A stretch of 64,000 nt of DNA from Mytilus trossulus. Taxonomy: Eukaryota > Mollusca > Bivalvia > Mytilida > Mytilidae. Positions 45,097 through 55,663 of the stretch are shown here, one piece after another. The position numbers and the translations under genes were made by a program. Each line of letters begins with the position of its first letter. Within the stretch, counting starts at the first letter, position 1. The notes beneath the pieces are model-generated. The model did no database searches, was not told the origin of the DNA, and saw nothing but the letters and a program-made list of their open reading frames with translations. Where the stretch lies: NCBI RefSeq assembly GCF_036588685.1, contig NC_086378.1, positions 16,285,578-16,349,577 of the forward strand, in the 5' to 3' direction.

Positions 45097-45671
45097 CTAA
45101 AATTTAAACAAACGCTGTCTGGATATTAAATCCGGATATAATATATTTGTAAGTCCCAGCTCTCAAAAATAAAATATCTAATCTAAATACAAATCTGATT
45201 ATCACCTGTGTATATTGACCATGATGGACAAAGACGATACATTTTCATCTGTATTGTGTGAATTTTTAAAGCTTTACTTTGAAGAAAGAAAACAACATAG
45301 TGCTCAATCTGTAAATTAATAATTACAATCTGAGTTATCTCTCTTTATTCACTTTCTGAAGTTTAATATCATTTACACTCAAATGACTTTTGTGTATCAT
45401 CTATGTTATAATGTACTGTATCTAATTGATATAATCAGAGCGATTTGAGTGTTAAAGATCGTATGAAAGTGCATATGAATAATCGTGTTATTTTTTTAAT
45501 GTTAGAAAGGGCCATGTCTGGCCATGTAATAAGGAAATTCAGAATTTGAATTTTTGAATTTGAATTTGAATATTTATCTCTTTTGTAACAAGTTTAAATC
45601 TGGTTTTTATATTTTATTGCCTGAAATAATGGAGACAATTGTCTATTGTCAACTTTCAGTTTAAAAATGTT

Positions 45672-46392
45672 GCTCCCAGTCTCAGTTGATAGCTTTTTCA
45701 CACTGATTCAAAATATATAGTATATATATATGATTCCTACATACTTTTGCCTGTATATTAAAGTGAGATATTGGGTACGTTCATTTACAGGTGACTTACA
45801 GGCTGACTTGATAATTTTCTGTCTAAATATTTTTAGCAATAATCAGTTTATGTATTTCTATGACAAAATATTTGGATTCTAAGTACTTTTTGATGAAAAA
45901 ATTGCAAAAAAGACTACTTCCGGTTTTCTCAAGGTCACTTCCGGTAGTCATTTTTCAAGGTCATTTGTCACCTAACCTTTTGTACAAGGTCAAATGCCTT
46001 TATAATGAACTTAGTTGAAGTTATAATCAAATAACCTCATATCAAGACATTTCAGGGGCAACAACTCCTATAAGATGCCATTAAATTGTATAAGTCTAAA
46101 CGTAGCATATCTTCATTACAACAAAGCTGACATTTTGCACTAGTTCTGTAATATGTATCTTTCAAAACGTCGGAGAAAATGCAAAATCAAGCAAAAGTCA
46201 CAATTGAGAACTTGACCTTGACCTTTGACCTTGACCTCATTTTCTAAGTTAGTACCTAGGGGACTCAAATAAAATCATTCCAGGGTTATACGGTTAACTG
46301 TTTATGAGTTAAATAAACATACCGACAAATTTATTTTGTAAAGGTAGATAACTCCTATAAAATTTCATCGAATCGCTTCGATCCAAATACGC
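45672..46392 (+). repeat. Bivalve-type interspersed repeat, copy 2
   Basis: Counterpart of 24060-24780, with ACTTCCGGT and TTGACCTTGACC phrases. Confidence 0.4.
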
Positions 46393-46635
46393 CAAAAATT
46401 ACTGAGGATGTAACGAACAATTTGTAAAAAGAATTTTGTCGCTATCTTGTTTTGTTACGAAGAAGATGCACACAGAGGATAAACAGTGAAAAGGGAGATA
46501 ACTTTTACATAGAAAATGGTTTGCCTTAGCAGGGTGAAATTTAAAAGCGCATAAACTATACGATACCATATGAGAAATATCTAAGCGACATATTGCGAAA
46601 CAAACATTTTGCGCAAGAACAAAATTTGGCGGAAG

Positions 46636-46678
46636 AAAAAAAAAAAAAAATAATAATAATAATAATAATAATAATAAT
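46636..46678 (+). repeat. Intact A15(TAA)9T microsatellite of copy 2
   Basis: This is the uninterrupted version of the tract that copy 2 entered in copy 1. It lies just inside the 5' terminal hairpin of copy 2. Confidence 0.92.
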
Positions 46679-46693
46679 CAGAACAAAAACAAT

Positions 46694-46723
46694 AAGTCTT
46701 TCCACAGAAAAGTGGAAAGACTT
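46694..46723 (-). other. 5' terminal hairpin of Helentron copy 2
   Basis: A perfect 12-bp stem AAGTCTTTCCAC/GTGGAAAGACTT encloses a 6-base loop (46706-46711). The 5' terminus of the element is one base beyond it (46724). One arm is the inverted repeat of the 3' subterminal motif. Confidence 0.85.
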
Positions 46724-46724
46724 A

Positions 46725-46781
46725 ATAATAATAATCAGAACAAAAACAATAAGTCTTTCCACAGAAAAGTGGAAAGACTTA
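46725..46781 (-). mobile_element. Last 57 bp of the 5' end of Helentron copy 1
   Basis: It comprises the rest of the (TAA)n tract, the linker CAGAACAAAAACAAT and a second, identical 12-bp-stem hairpin (46751-46780). It continues copy 1 from 25056 and ends at the outer host repeat. Without this reading it would look like a 57-bp tandem duplication of the copy 2 terminus. Confidence 0.85.
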
Positions 46782-47497
46782 ATAAGAAAGTTTATAATAT
46801 TTTAAAAACTTTAACTACAGTGTGAATGTGTAGTTTCCTGTTAGAAAATCTAAGTCCATTTAAAAGTAAAATACAGAAAAAATGGATTTATGTTTTTTCA
46901 AGATTTACTTCTGGATACTATCTTATGATCATAAACAAGCTTCTGTCCAAGTTTGGTACAAACCCAGGATAGTTTAAGAAAGTTATTTAAATTTGAAAAA
47001 CTTTAACCATAAAGTGAATATAATCTTTCCCGTCAGAAAAACTAAGTCCATTTATAAGTAAAATACGGAAAAAATGGAATTTTATTTTTACAAAATTTAA
47101 TTTTAGATACTATCTAATGATCATAAACAAGCTTCTGTCCAAGTTTGGTAGAAATCCAGTATAGTTTAAGAAAGTTATTTAAATTTGAAAAACTTTAACC
47201 CTAGAGTGAATGTAATTTTTTCCGACAGAAAAACTAAGTCCATTTATAAGTAAAATACGGAAAAAATGGAATTTTATTTTTACAAAACTTAATTCTAGAT
47301 ACTATCTAATGATCATAAACAAGCTTCTGTCCAAGTTTGGTAGAAATCCAGTATAGTTTGAGAAAGTTATTAAAATTTCAAAAACTTTAACCACAGAGTG
47401 ATTATTTGTGGACGCCGCCGACGACGACGACGACGCCGACGGAATGTAGGATCGCTATGTCTCGCTTTTTCGACAAAAGTCGAAGGCTCGACAAAAA
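46782..47497 (+). repeat. Right part of the non-coding host repeat
   Basis: Three to four tandem units of about 180 bp (shared AAGCTTCTGTCCAAGTTTGG, ACTAAGTCCATTTATAAGT, AAACTTTAACC) are followed by a GACGACGAC tract (about 47410-47440), GGATCGCTATGTCTCGC and a small hairpin TTCGAC/GTCGAA (47469-47484). It continues the segment cut at 3445. In intact units the break point reads CCAGTATAGTTTAAGAAAG. Confidence 0.7.
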
Positions 47498-47544
47498 TGT
47501 GTTTTCAGCCTTTCATTTTGATATATAATAACCATGAGCTAATG

Positions 47545-48014
47545 TGACCTACCAGAGTTTGACGGTACTGAACTTTTTGAAGGTTTCTGAATGACATTTT
47601 CTATTTTAGGTGAACGTTTTAATTAGGCACCTAGTGATATGGCTTTTTATTTGGTTACTTCACTGAGGGGTAAAGCTTTAGAATATGTTTTGTCTTTACC
47701 ACGAGATCTTTATAATGTATCTGTTTTGTATTCTGCATTAAAACGTTTATTTGGTGATATTGAGACTGCTCAGATTTGTAGGCAATATTTCCACACGTAC
47801 TGGCTTTGATATGCCTACTGGCTTTGATATGCCAAATGACATTAGTTTATATACAAGTAACCAGGCATTGGAAGAAGACAAATATACTGTTGGTAAATTA
47901 AATGTACGTAGACATTTCGCTTATCCGGGTGTACAGTCTATTTATTGCATCTCTGAGTCATATCAATTGAAATATGAGGAACTTTGGAATGTGATTGAGG
48001 CAACTGTAGTTTAA
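47545..48014 (+). pseudogene. Degenerate retrotransposon gag fragment
   Basis: A first frame reads PEFDGTELFEGF. After a shift, 47636-47809 reads an open stretch with DMAFYLVTSLRGKALEYVLS and LKRLFGDIE. After another shift, RRHFAYPGVQS follows. This order (FDGT, YLVTSLRG.A, YPGVQ) is the usual Ty3/Gypsy-type Gag pattern of animals. There are at least two frameshifts and a small in-place duplication of GGCTTTGATATGCC (about 47801-47833). No pol or LTR is visible next to it. The Gag would form the particle of an LTR element; this copy is dead. Confidence 0.6.
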
Positions 48015-48985
48015 ATGCGAAAGTTTTGGACGAAGAGATGTAGCTGTCTTCGAACTTCGCGCATTGAAAAGTTGTTAACGTTAGAAAGGTGGATTTGAAA
48101 TGTCAGTAACTTATGAACGCTCGGTGATCTACGTTTACAACACCAATCCTAATTTACACACGCTTTAGTTGCAAATGAAGTTTGTGCCTTACAATTATAC
48201 GCCATACACGCAATTTTAAATGCAAGCAAAACACGCCAATTAAAATTATATGTTTCTGATATACTATGGATTTCCACAAGATTAACATGACGACTTTTGT
48301 ATAGTCAAATTCCAAGGCATGCCTGCGAAAAACATGCACACACACAAATGTGCGATATGCTCATGTAAAGTTTGCCATACTTACAATTTATATGCAAGTA
48401 AAATACGCTAGTAAAATCATGTGTTTTGCACATACTATGGATATTACACGATTTCCCAACTTGAGTCTCACACATAGACAATAAAAGTGCATTGAATTGA
48501 CAAATCATTGATATAAGGATGAGATTAGAAACAGGGAAATACGAGGCTTTGTGCCGAATCCTTATATCGTTGATATGTCAAAGCAATACTATTATTTTCT
48601 TTATACTCCAATCTAAAAAAAAACCAACATTTTCAAATGTTGTTTCATGTGTTAAGGTTATCTATTTGATTAAGATATTGGGGAAAATTCCCCTCTTTTA
48701 TAAAGGCCTCATATCAGGCGGAGAAATATACATCACAATAAAATGTACATTACCTGTTGATGGTTAACAAATTCGTTTGAGTATGGACTAAAATAACAAC
48801 ATAAAACATAATGATTTATAGTTTGCAAACAACAAGTGACATATGTTTGTTCCCAAAGGCACTGGCTACGGTTACATGGCGTTATTGTTACATGAGAAAC
48901 AGCAATGTACGATGGGACATGTAATATGTACTAAATAATTAAAGATGGAGACATTTATTTTATATTCCAATACATATAATAATAA
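48015..48985. other. Intergenic, no gene seen
   Basis: Two segments (about 48145-48300 and 48310-48420) resemble one another loosely (GCCATACACGC/GCCATACTTAC, TATATGCAAGTAAAA), so a decayed repeat is likely. No supported gene. Confidence 0.4.
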
Positions 48986-49355
48986 GAGTTGTTCCATTGT
49001 CAATCATAACACATCTTCTTTTTATATACACCAATGTCCGATATAAGGGGAGGGTTGGGCGCCCGCTGATATCGTTTCCCTCGTCACATTCTGTATGTGG
49101 CTGTCCCAAGTCAGGAGCTTGTTATTTAGTTGTTGTCATTTTTGTGGTTCGTTTATTATTTTGTACATTAATTAAGTCGTTGTTTTTCTCGTTTGAATTG
49201 TTTTACATTTGTCAATTCGGGCCCTTTATTGGTAACCATGCGGTAAGGGCTTTGCTTATTGTTGAAGTCCGTACGTGACCTATATTTGTTAATGTATGTG
49301 TAATATTTGGTCTTTTGTGGAGATTGGTCTAAATGGCAATCATGCCACATACTTT
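48986..49355 (+). repeat. Mussel-type interspersed repeat, a tail followed by a fuller copy
   Basis: 48986-49026 matches only the family tail (GTTCCATTGTCAATCATAAC-type). A second copy starts near 49034 with CCGATATAAGGGGAGGG and ends with GGCAATCATGCCACAT. It aligns with 16430-16720 in the Helentron. Confidence 0.6.
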
Positions 49356-50151
49356 TTGGTTATGGTTTTAAAGCAGTCATTGGCCAAATCTCAACAACTG
49401 TTGTACCATTTTACATAAAAGTCTTCAAGTTGGACAATACCAATACCATCTATCTGATCAGTGGACTACTGTTTTGTTTATAAAGAAATATCACACTCAG
49501 CTAAAGTATATATGTCCGTTGAGTATTAAATGAGAGTGCATTGTAATCATTTTCCATTTGAAAAAAATTGTCATCTACTAACCAGGTGAAATATTTATCA
49601 GAGATATAAATATTTTGAAATTTTGAACGATGGTATACACCTTTCCATTTTTATTTTCGCAAAATGCAATATATGTAAACAGATGTAAGTGGAAAACTTT
49701 ACTTTCTTTTTTAACAAACAGATCATCAGGTAGACTTTCTATTTGAATTTGAAAAGCAACATCATGTCCTGAATTAATTTGAAGGATCAGAAGCATTATT
49801 TTTTAAATTCCATCAAGTAGTTTACAATGCATGCTGAATATTGATGTCCTTGGAAGATATTCATGAAGAGTAAACTCACCACAAGATGGCCTGTCTGATA
49901 TTTTGTGTCAAATTAAAACAATTCGGCACCCTCAAATGACTCGACATGCCTTTATTGCTTAGTTTGTATGATTGTGGCCTCCATAATAGACATGTTTTAC
50001 CAGTCATGGTAAGGTCATGATGTGTGTTTTAACGAAATGTTGATTCATCGTTACACACATATTTTTTCACTAATTCAAATGTATGAAAATGTTTTCTTCT
50101 TTGACATGTAAAGGCCTAATAACACGATCTAAGCTACTTAACTTGTTCTTA
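49356..50151. other. Intergenic, no gene seen
   Basis: Short frames such as 49578-49796 (minus) have no recognisable domain. Confidence 0.4.
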
Positions 50152-50750
50152 TTAAGGTAGATTCATGTTATACCGCCATCTTGGATTGTACAATCACAGT
50201 ACACAATTGGTCTAGTTATCTGTCTAAATCTGCAAATTTGGAGACAGATTTGCAATTCAATGGTTAGAATGTTTATTCTATTTGAAGAAAACTTGTTAAT
50301 TTATTGTTTTGTACAAAATATTTTAAGAAATATCATTTTTTTTTGTTTAAAAATCATTTATTTTAAAATGAGCCATTTAGAGGGATATAACTCTTTTAGT
50401 ACAAAATTTATACTGGGCTAATAGGAAATTTTTTATTATTACTTGTAGCAAGAAAACAAGTTCGGTGACACAATATTTTTTTTTAATTTTCTTAAAACAT
50501 ATTATGAAACCTTTCTACTTACAATTTATTTCAAAATTCTATCTCATAGAAATTTTGTTATTCACACTAATGTGTTTTTACATGAACAAACTAACCAGAT
50601 TTTGACAATTTCAACGTCTCATAGCTTGAAAAATAGCACGGTGACCCATACTTTCTATTAGATTGTTTAAAAGAGCATAGTAAAAACTTCATTTTGACAA
50701 ATCATTAAAAAATTCTGTCTCAAAAACTATATACTGGTGATCTACTTTAA
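50152..50750. mobile_element. Non-coding element with TTAA(G/A)GTAGAT ends, about 600 bp
   Basis: The left end TTAAGGTAGATTCA and right end TGATCTACTTTAA are short inverted repeats. The body has CCGCCATCTTGG near the left end, which I recognise from bivalve repeats. No frame with transposase character. Confidence 0.5.
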
Positions 50751-52389
50751 ATGGAATAAGCACTGACAATAATTTTCCGGAAATTTTTCGAATGTGGTTT
50801 AAAATTAGTCTTTTCGAAAAACAAGAATGAAAGCAACTCAAAATATATTAAACCTTAGCATCTGTACTTATTCAAGCACATAGTCACAACAAATGATACA
50901 AACATTTATTCTTTTTTATCAAACTTAAATTTCATATGACATGGGAAAAAAGGAAAGGAGAACGGAACATGCCTTATTTGGTTGAAAATTGAGTAGTTAT
51001 ACTGCTATGTGATGAGTTTTATAAAAATGCTTGTAAAGTTGATTTGTATGTTCTATCAAACTTGCAAGTATCAAAACCTCTTAAGTATTGGCTTATACTT
51101 TGACAGACGGTGAGATTGAAAAGTATGTTACATACATTTGAAAATCGTCCAAATCACTCAATTTATATGTTTATATGATATTAAAAGCTGATGCATCATT
51201 CTTTCATTTGATACCAATGCTGATATCATCATTCGGGAATTTTTTATAAGACTTAGTGTTTCCGTGTTTGAAAATGATAAAGAAAAAAATCCGAATAACG
51301 AAAATGCAAAATTCGTTATATTCTAATAGAAGCAGGATACACGATACCTCAATGCGTCTACTGTTTAGTATATAAATAGTTAAACAAGTTGTCAATCAAA
51401 TATTCTCAACTCTTCTTTCTGCAAATTCCTTCTGGCATGTTCATTTTTTTTTATTTCCGCGGATCATCAGACTTGTGCACAAGGAGGTATCGCATTTTAA
51501 CGCATACAATCGCACTTAAGCGTGACCATCGTACTTTAACGTCGCACCTTAGAGTTCTTTATATATTAATTCATTGCTAAACCCTCTGTATGCTAGATAT
51601 CCGATGGTTATTGAATTCTATTTGAATAAAAAACATATTCATAATGTTCATTTTGATATCTTTTTTATTCGATTTGTTCTGTCGTTTCCCTTTGAATATG
51701 TATATATCTAATTTGTGTACATTGTAAGTGTTTATTTCCTTGCAGATGCCATTTGTTAACTTTTAGCACCTCTTAGGAATTTTCCTTTACCCGGAAAAGA
51801 CTTAGCAAATATAAATTAGCTCTTAAATTGTTGTAATATCTTTCCATCATTAAATTTCAGTGGTATCATTATTTTTTATTTCATTTTGATGTTTGAGATA
51901 TTGCTTATAATTATTCATTAAAATATAATAATTTTAAGTTAAATCCATAGCACAAATTTACATGATTAAACATTTTTGTCACTTAACATCCATATGTTTA
52001 ATTTCAAATAAAAAATGTACAATAATATTAGCAACAAAAAGCGGCTATTGTAATTCGATATATGATTATAATAGCTGTCAAAACTAAGTTAACAAAAGGG
52101 GAAAATGTTAGCAGACGTCAATACAATGTACCATATTTTATATTTAGCATAAATAAAATGTGGTTAAGGAATAATTGGACGAAAAACATATATGACCTCG
52201 AGTAATTTCACACATTGATCAAGTATATAAACAACCTCAACACAATAAAACAGCGTACACAAAATCCAACAGATGCTTAAATTTTCATATTGTCATATAT
52301 GGCCTGTTTCTTTTGAGTTTTGTCTTGATCTAAAATTAAAGAAAAATAAGATTTGAGCATACAACTGATTGTGTTTTTCAGGACTTTGA
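50751..52389. other. Intergenic, no gene seen
   Basis: AT-rich. The stretch 51485-51555 has repeated CGCA(C/T)TT(T/A)A(A)CG phrases, perhaps the end of an interspersed repeat. Confidence 0.4.
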
Positions 52390-52830
52390 ACATTACATGA
52401 TTGTAAAAGGTGGAAGATACTAGAGGGACATTCAAACTCATCAATCGAAATAAACTGACAACGTTAAAAAGACATATAGACAGACAAACAATAGTACACA
52501 AAACACAACATAGAGACAATAGGAACACAAAACACGAAATCCACCTCATACTGGGATTGATCTTGTATTCCCCAAAAGGGTAAGCAGATCCTCCTCCATA
52601 CTTGGTTCCCATAGTGTTGCTGATGTTAGTCACCCTCGGTAATAAGTCTGATTCTTTAGGTTACATTCGTGAAAAGGATATGGGGGATATCGTGTTAACT
52701 ACGTACGACATAAATAACACACATGCATTATGGAAATGGTTTGAAATATTTCGTAAAGGAAATGCTATCTCTTCCTTTAAAAATGTTTTGCAAGAGTGAA
52801 CCAAACACCTCCTGTATGCAACACAGGGTA
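52390..52830 (-). repeat. Mussel-type interspersed repeat
   Basis: Read on the minus strand, its end matches 58700-58865 (TTTGTCTGT, CTATTGT, GAGTTTGA(A/C)TGTCCC). The left part continues to 52830 with GGTAAGCAGATCCTCCTCC. The family is abundant in Mytilus sequences as I remember them. The overlapping short frames are therefore not called as genes. Confidence 0.6.
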
Positions 52831-55663
52831 TATGTAATATGTTAGATATCACAAACACAATAACAAATTATTAAATAATTTTTATACAGTTTTTAAGTGA
52901 CAAATAAGACAACGGACAGCGTCCTTGAACTAATCAAGGGGTTGAATACAGTCGTAACTGTTGATTTTGAATGACCGTATTCATATTTTTTTTTAAATTG
53001 TCAGCCTTAATCATTCAGTTAACTCGGTTTGTGTTTCTGTTATTGCATGTATACTCTTAGATGTTTTCCTCCTCGATTCACTTTTGCTTATTTGTCTCAT
53101 TGTTAATCAAATTTCATATCCGTATACTAACACTTCAAGCAACACAGTAACTCTTTTCTTACAAGACAGCTTTGTTTCATTGTTTATGATGTATCAATTC
53201 AGTGCGTCCAATATATTTCCGTTTAAATAATATAAACTTTACGATTTATTTTCAATATTTTGCAGTTGCTCATCGTATTGCGATTACAAGAAGTTTTATG
53301 ATTTACAAAATGTGTCATGTAAAGACACGTTCAGAAGCTGATATGCTTGTGCATATGTAAAGATCATGGTTAACGTCCTCTGAATTTATTATCTTTGGAG
53401 ATGGAATATTGTTTAAATGGTGAACTACTTCAGCGACAAATGTAATAAAAATAATTCATTAACAGACAGTGAAATCCTTCAAGTTGTCTAAAATCTCAAT
53501 ATACGTCTTATAATACTTACAAATAATTGGGTGGCCACTAAATAATATTTTCAAAACGACCATGAACTACTGTTAAATACAAATGTCTTTATACGCAACT
53601 GAAGTATTTCCTATAATTACGGCTTCAAGGCGATCAGAAACAAAAAGTTACACGCTACATAATGAGATAAATGCAAGGGAAAGTTTAGATAGTAGAACAG
53701 ACCAAGACAATAACTTGGTAACAGTTAGTGTGAAAATTAAAGAAAGTAAACAATTTGGAGACAATTCTATAAAAAAATTGTTGCACCTATAATGATTTTG
53801 ACTGTCAAATGTCCATGTAATACATTTGTAATACACATCATACAAAATGGTTTTCAGTTGTAGGTCAGATGGCGACTTTTAGAAATGGAAACATTATAGT
53901 TATCGGAATATGATCAATTATAAAAAAAATCTCAGACATATAGAAGAGATGAGAATAGAGACGAATTTGACTATTTCCTGATTTCCGTTGACCGATTTAG
54001 AGATGTTCGCCGTCTCGAGAATGAATATATAAAATAAAAAGTCGAGGAAACTCCGCATATAAACAGTGTTATTATTAGAATAATTTGATGTTACAATATT
54101 TGACAATAGCTAAATCTTTTATTTTTAAAAAGACTAACAATTCTTATTTTATTGTTTTATAAAATGTCTAAGATGTTTTATATATAGTTTAGTACATAAT
54201 GGGACATGTGAATTTTGGTCTTAAATCGAAATTGTTCACAGAGAAGTTGAACAGTCAATTATCCAGATGTTGTTTTCAATTGTATATCTTTGATATTTTA
54301 TGAATAGTGTTTATAAATATGTCTAGAGATAAAATACGAATGTTAAACTGTAATTCATCTAGGAACTATTGCAATTGTATATCGATATTTCTTTGATTTT
54401 GTGCCCCCCCCCCTTACATAGGTATTTAAATATGGGTTGATATATTTAATTTGCTAAATAACATGATCCTAAAGAATGACTTTCTCCTCCGGCATGAATG
54501 CAAGAAGATATGTATATACGAATACAAAGGATGTACTCGTAACGTCATTTATTGAGAATAACAACGATAGAGAATGGCACATCGGCTTATTGTCTACAGA
54601 TGTTGATCGAAGAGTAAACAATAAAAGTAAACATTGTTAAAGTTTTCCAGTTGCATAATTAGGTAGAATACAACTAAGCGTAGAAAATTATAAACTTGCA
54701 TTTTTTCTACTTTTAAGCAACACGTGATTTACATTGATATCTTTGAGTCTAATGTTGCCAATGCAGGTTTGCCTCTCTTAACATGAAGGTCAATATACGT
54801 GATTGATAGACGTCTTTCCATACACGTCTTTCAGTTAAACAAGATATATCTGGTATAAAAATTCACACGAATCTCTTAACTTTTTTTGATAAATAAACTT
54901 TTATTCAAATGTATCGAAATACAAATCAGTGTCGCAGTAAATGAATACTAGTAGGTATAAACAGAACATACAAACAAGTCAACCTGGTGAGTTTTATATT
55001 TGGCAAGTACAAAGCTATAAAATATAGCCCGTGGTGAAAACAGAATCGACCTATTGTCTTATAAAATAATAGCAGATGATGTGTAACAAAAACCTCTAAT
55101 TGTCTTATTTTTTTAAAACTATTCAAGAAATACAATTGTTAAATTGTATTGTTTAAAAAAAATTACAAATTATTTAATAGATAAATTTGAATGAAACATT
55201 AAAAAAAATGCAATGTGTATTATCTTTACATGTTTTAATGTGGTAACGAAGTTTTCTTGTTTTAGCTTTAATATATTGTTTTTTACTTTTTCTTGTAGTC
55301 TCAAATGATCGCCAAAAACTACTTGATCATCAATATTGTACACATGTATAAAGTTAATTGGAGCATACGATATAAATTCAATGGTGATCTACATTCTACA
55401 GCTCAGTAACGTACATTCGAAAGAAGCAGATTCACAGAATTTATATACTAATTCGAGAAATGTATCATACATTCGTTGGTGACTGATTTAATTCTTCTTT
55501 GTGTTTGTGAACTACATTTGTGCAGTTGTAATTGAGAACGTTTGAAAAAAAAAATATAAAGGGATTTAACCAAGGACTAATCAAACTTAATAATTGAGAT
55601 AAAACCTGCAAATCAATGGTTTAAGTTATTAAAACCTACCAAAGAACAAAAACATTCAAAAAA
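52831..55663. other. Intergenic, no convincing gene
   Basis: A plus-strand frame at 53583-53792 (69 codons, true ATG, polar composition) is the best small candidate, but it has no recognisable domain. A run of C lies near 54404-54413. Nothing else is supported. Confidence 0.4.

Larger units (their letters stand above)
25057..46724 (-). mobile_element. Helentron copy 2, complete 21,668-bp element nested in copy 1
   Basis: It has both ends: the 3' hairpin at 25066-25086 and the 5' terminal hairpin at 46694-46723. Sequence identity to copy 1 is about 99.9 percent by eye. Differences seen include C/G at 3721/25332, the 1-base indel at 5049/26661, G/A at 6313/27925, A/C at 10277/31889, two at 13702-13703, one near 14023, one in an A-run near 16270, two near 18030-18060, one near 21520 and one A in the terminal A-run. 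Both flanks are the (TAA)n tract of copy 1. On the element strand the target reads ...ATTAT^TATTA..., a T^T site. Confidence 0.92.

Noticed and set aside
46694-46780. A 57-bp tandem duplication of the 5' hairpin
   Set aside because: The second hairpin is better explained as the displaced 5' end of copy 1, because it supplies exactly the bases missing at 25056.
3446-46781. Interpretation as an assembly duplication or haplotype artefact
   Set aside because: The junctions are base-precise at element termini and target dinucleotides, and two 5' hairpins remain at the right edge. A false duplication would break at arbitrary points. The very high identity means long-read confirmation is still worthwhile.
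52277-52858. Overlapping frames of 118, 65 and 65 codons
   Set aside because: They lie in an interspersed repeat that recurs inverted at 58.7 kb and is familiar as a mussel repeat.
53583-53792. Small plus-strand gene of 69 codons
   Set aside because: It has a true ATG and plausible polar composition, but no domain, no splice partner and no polyadenylation signal that I could tie to it.
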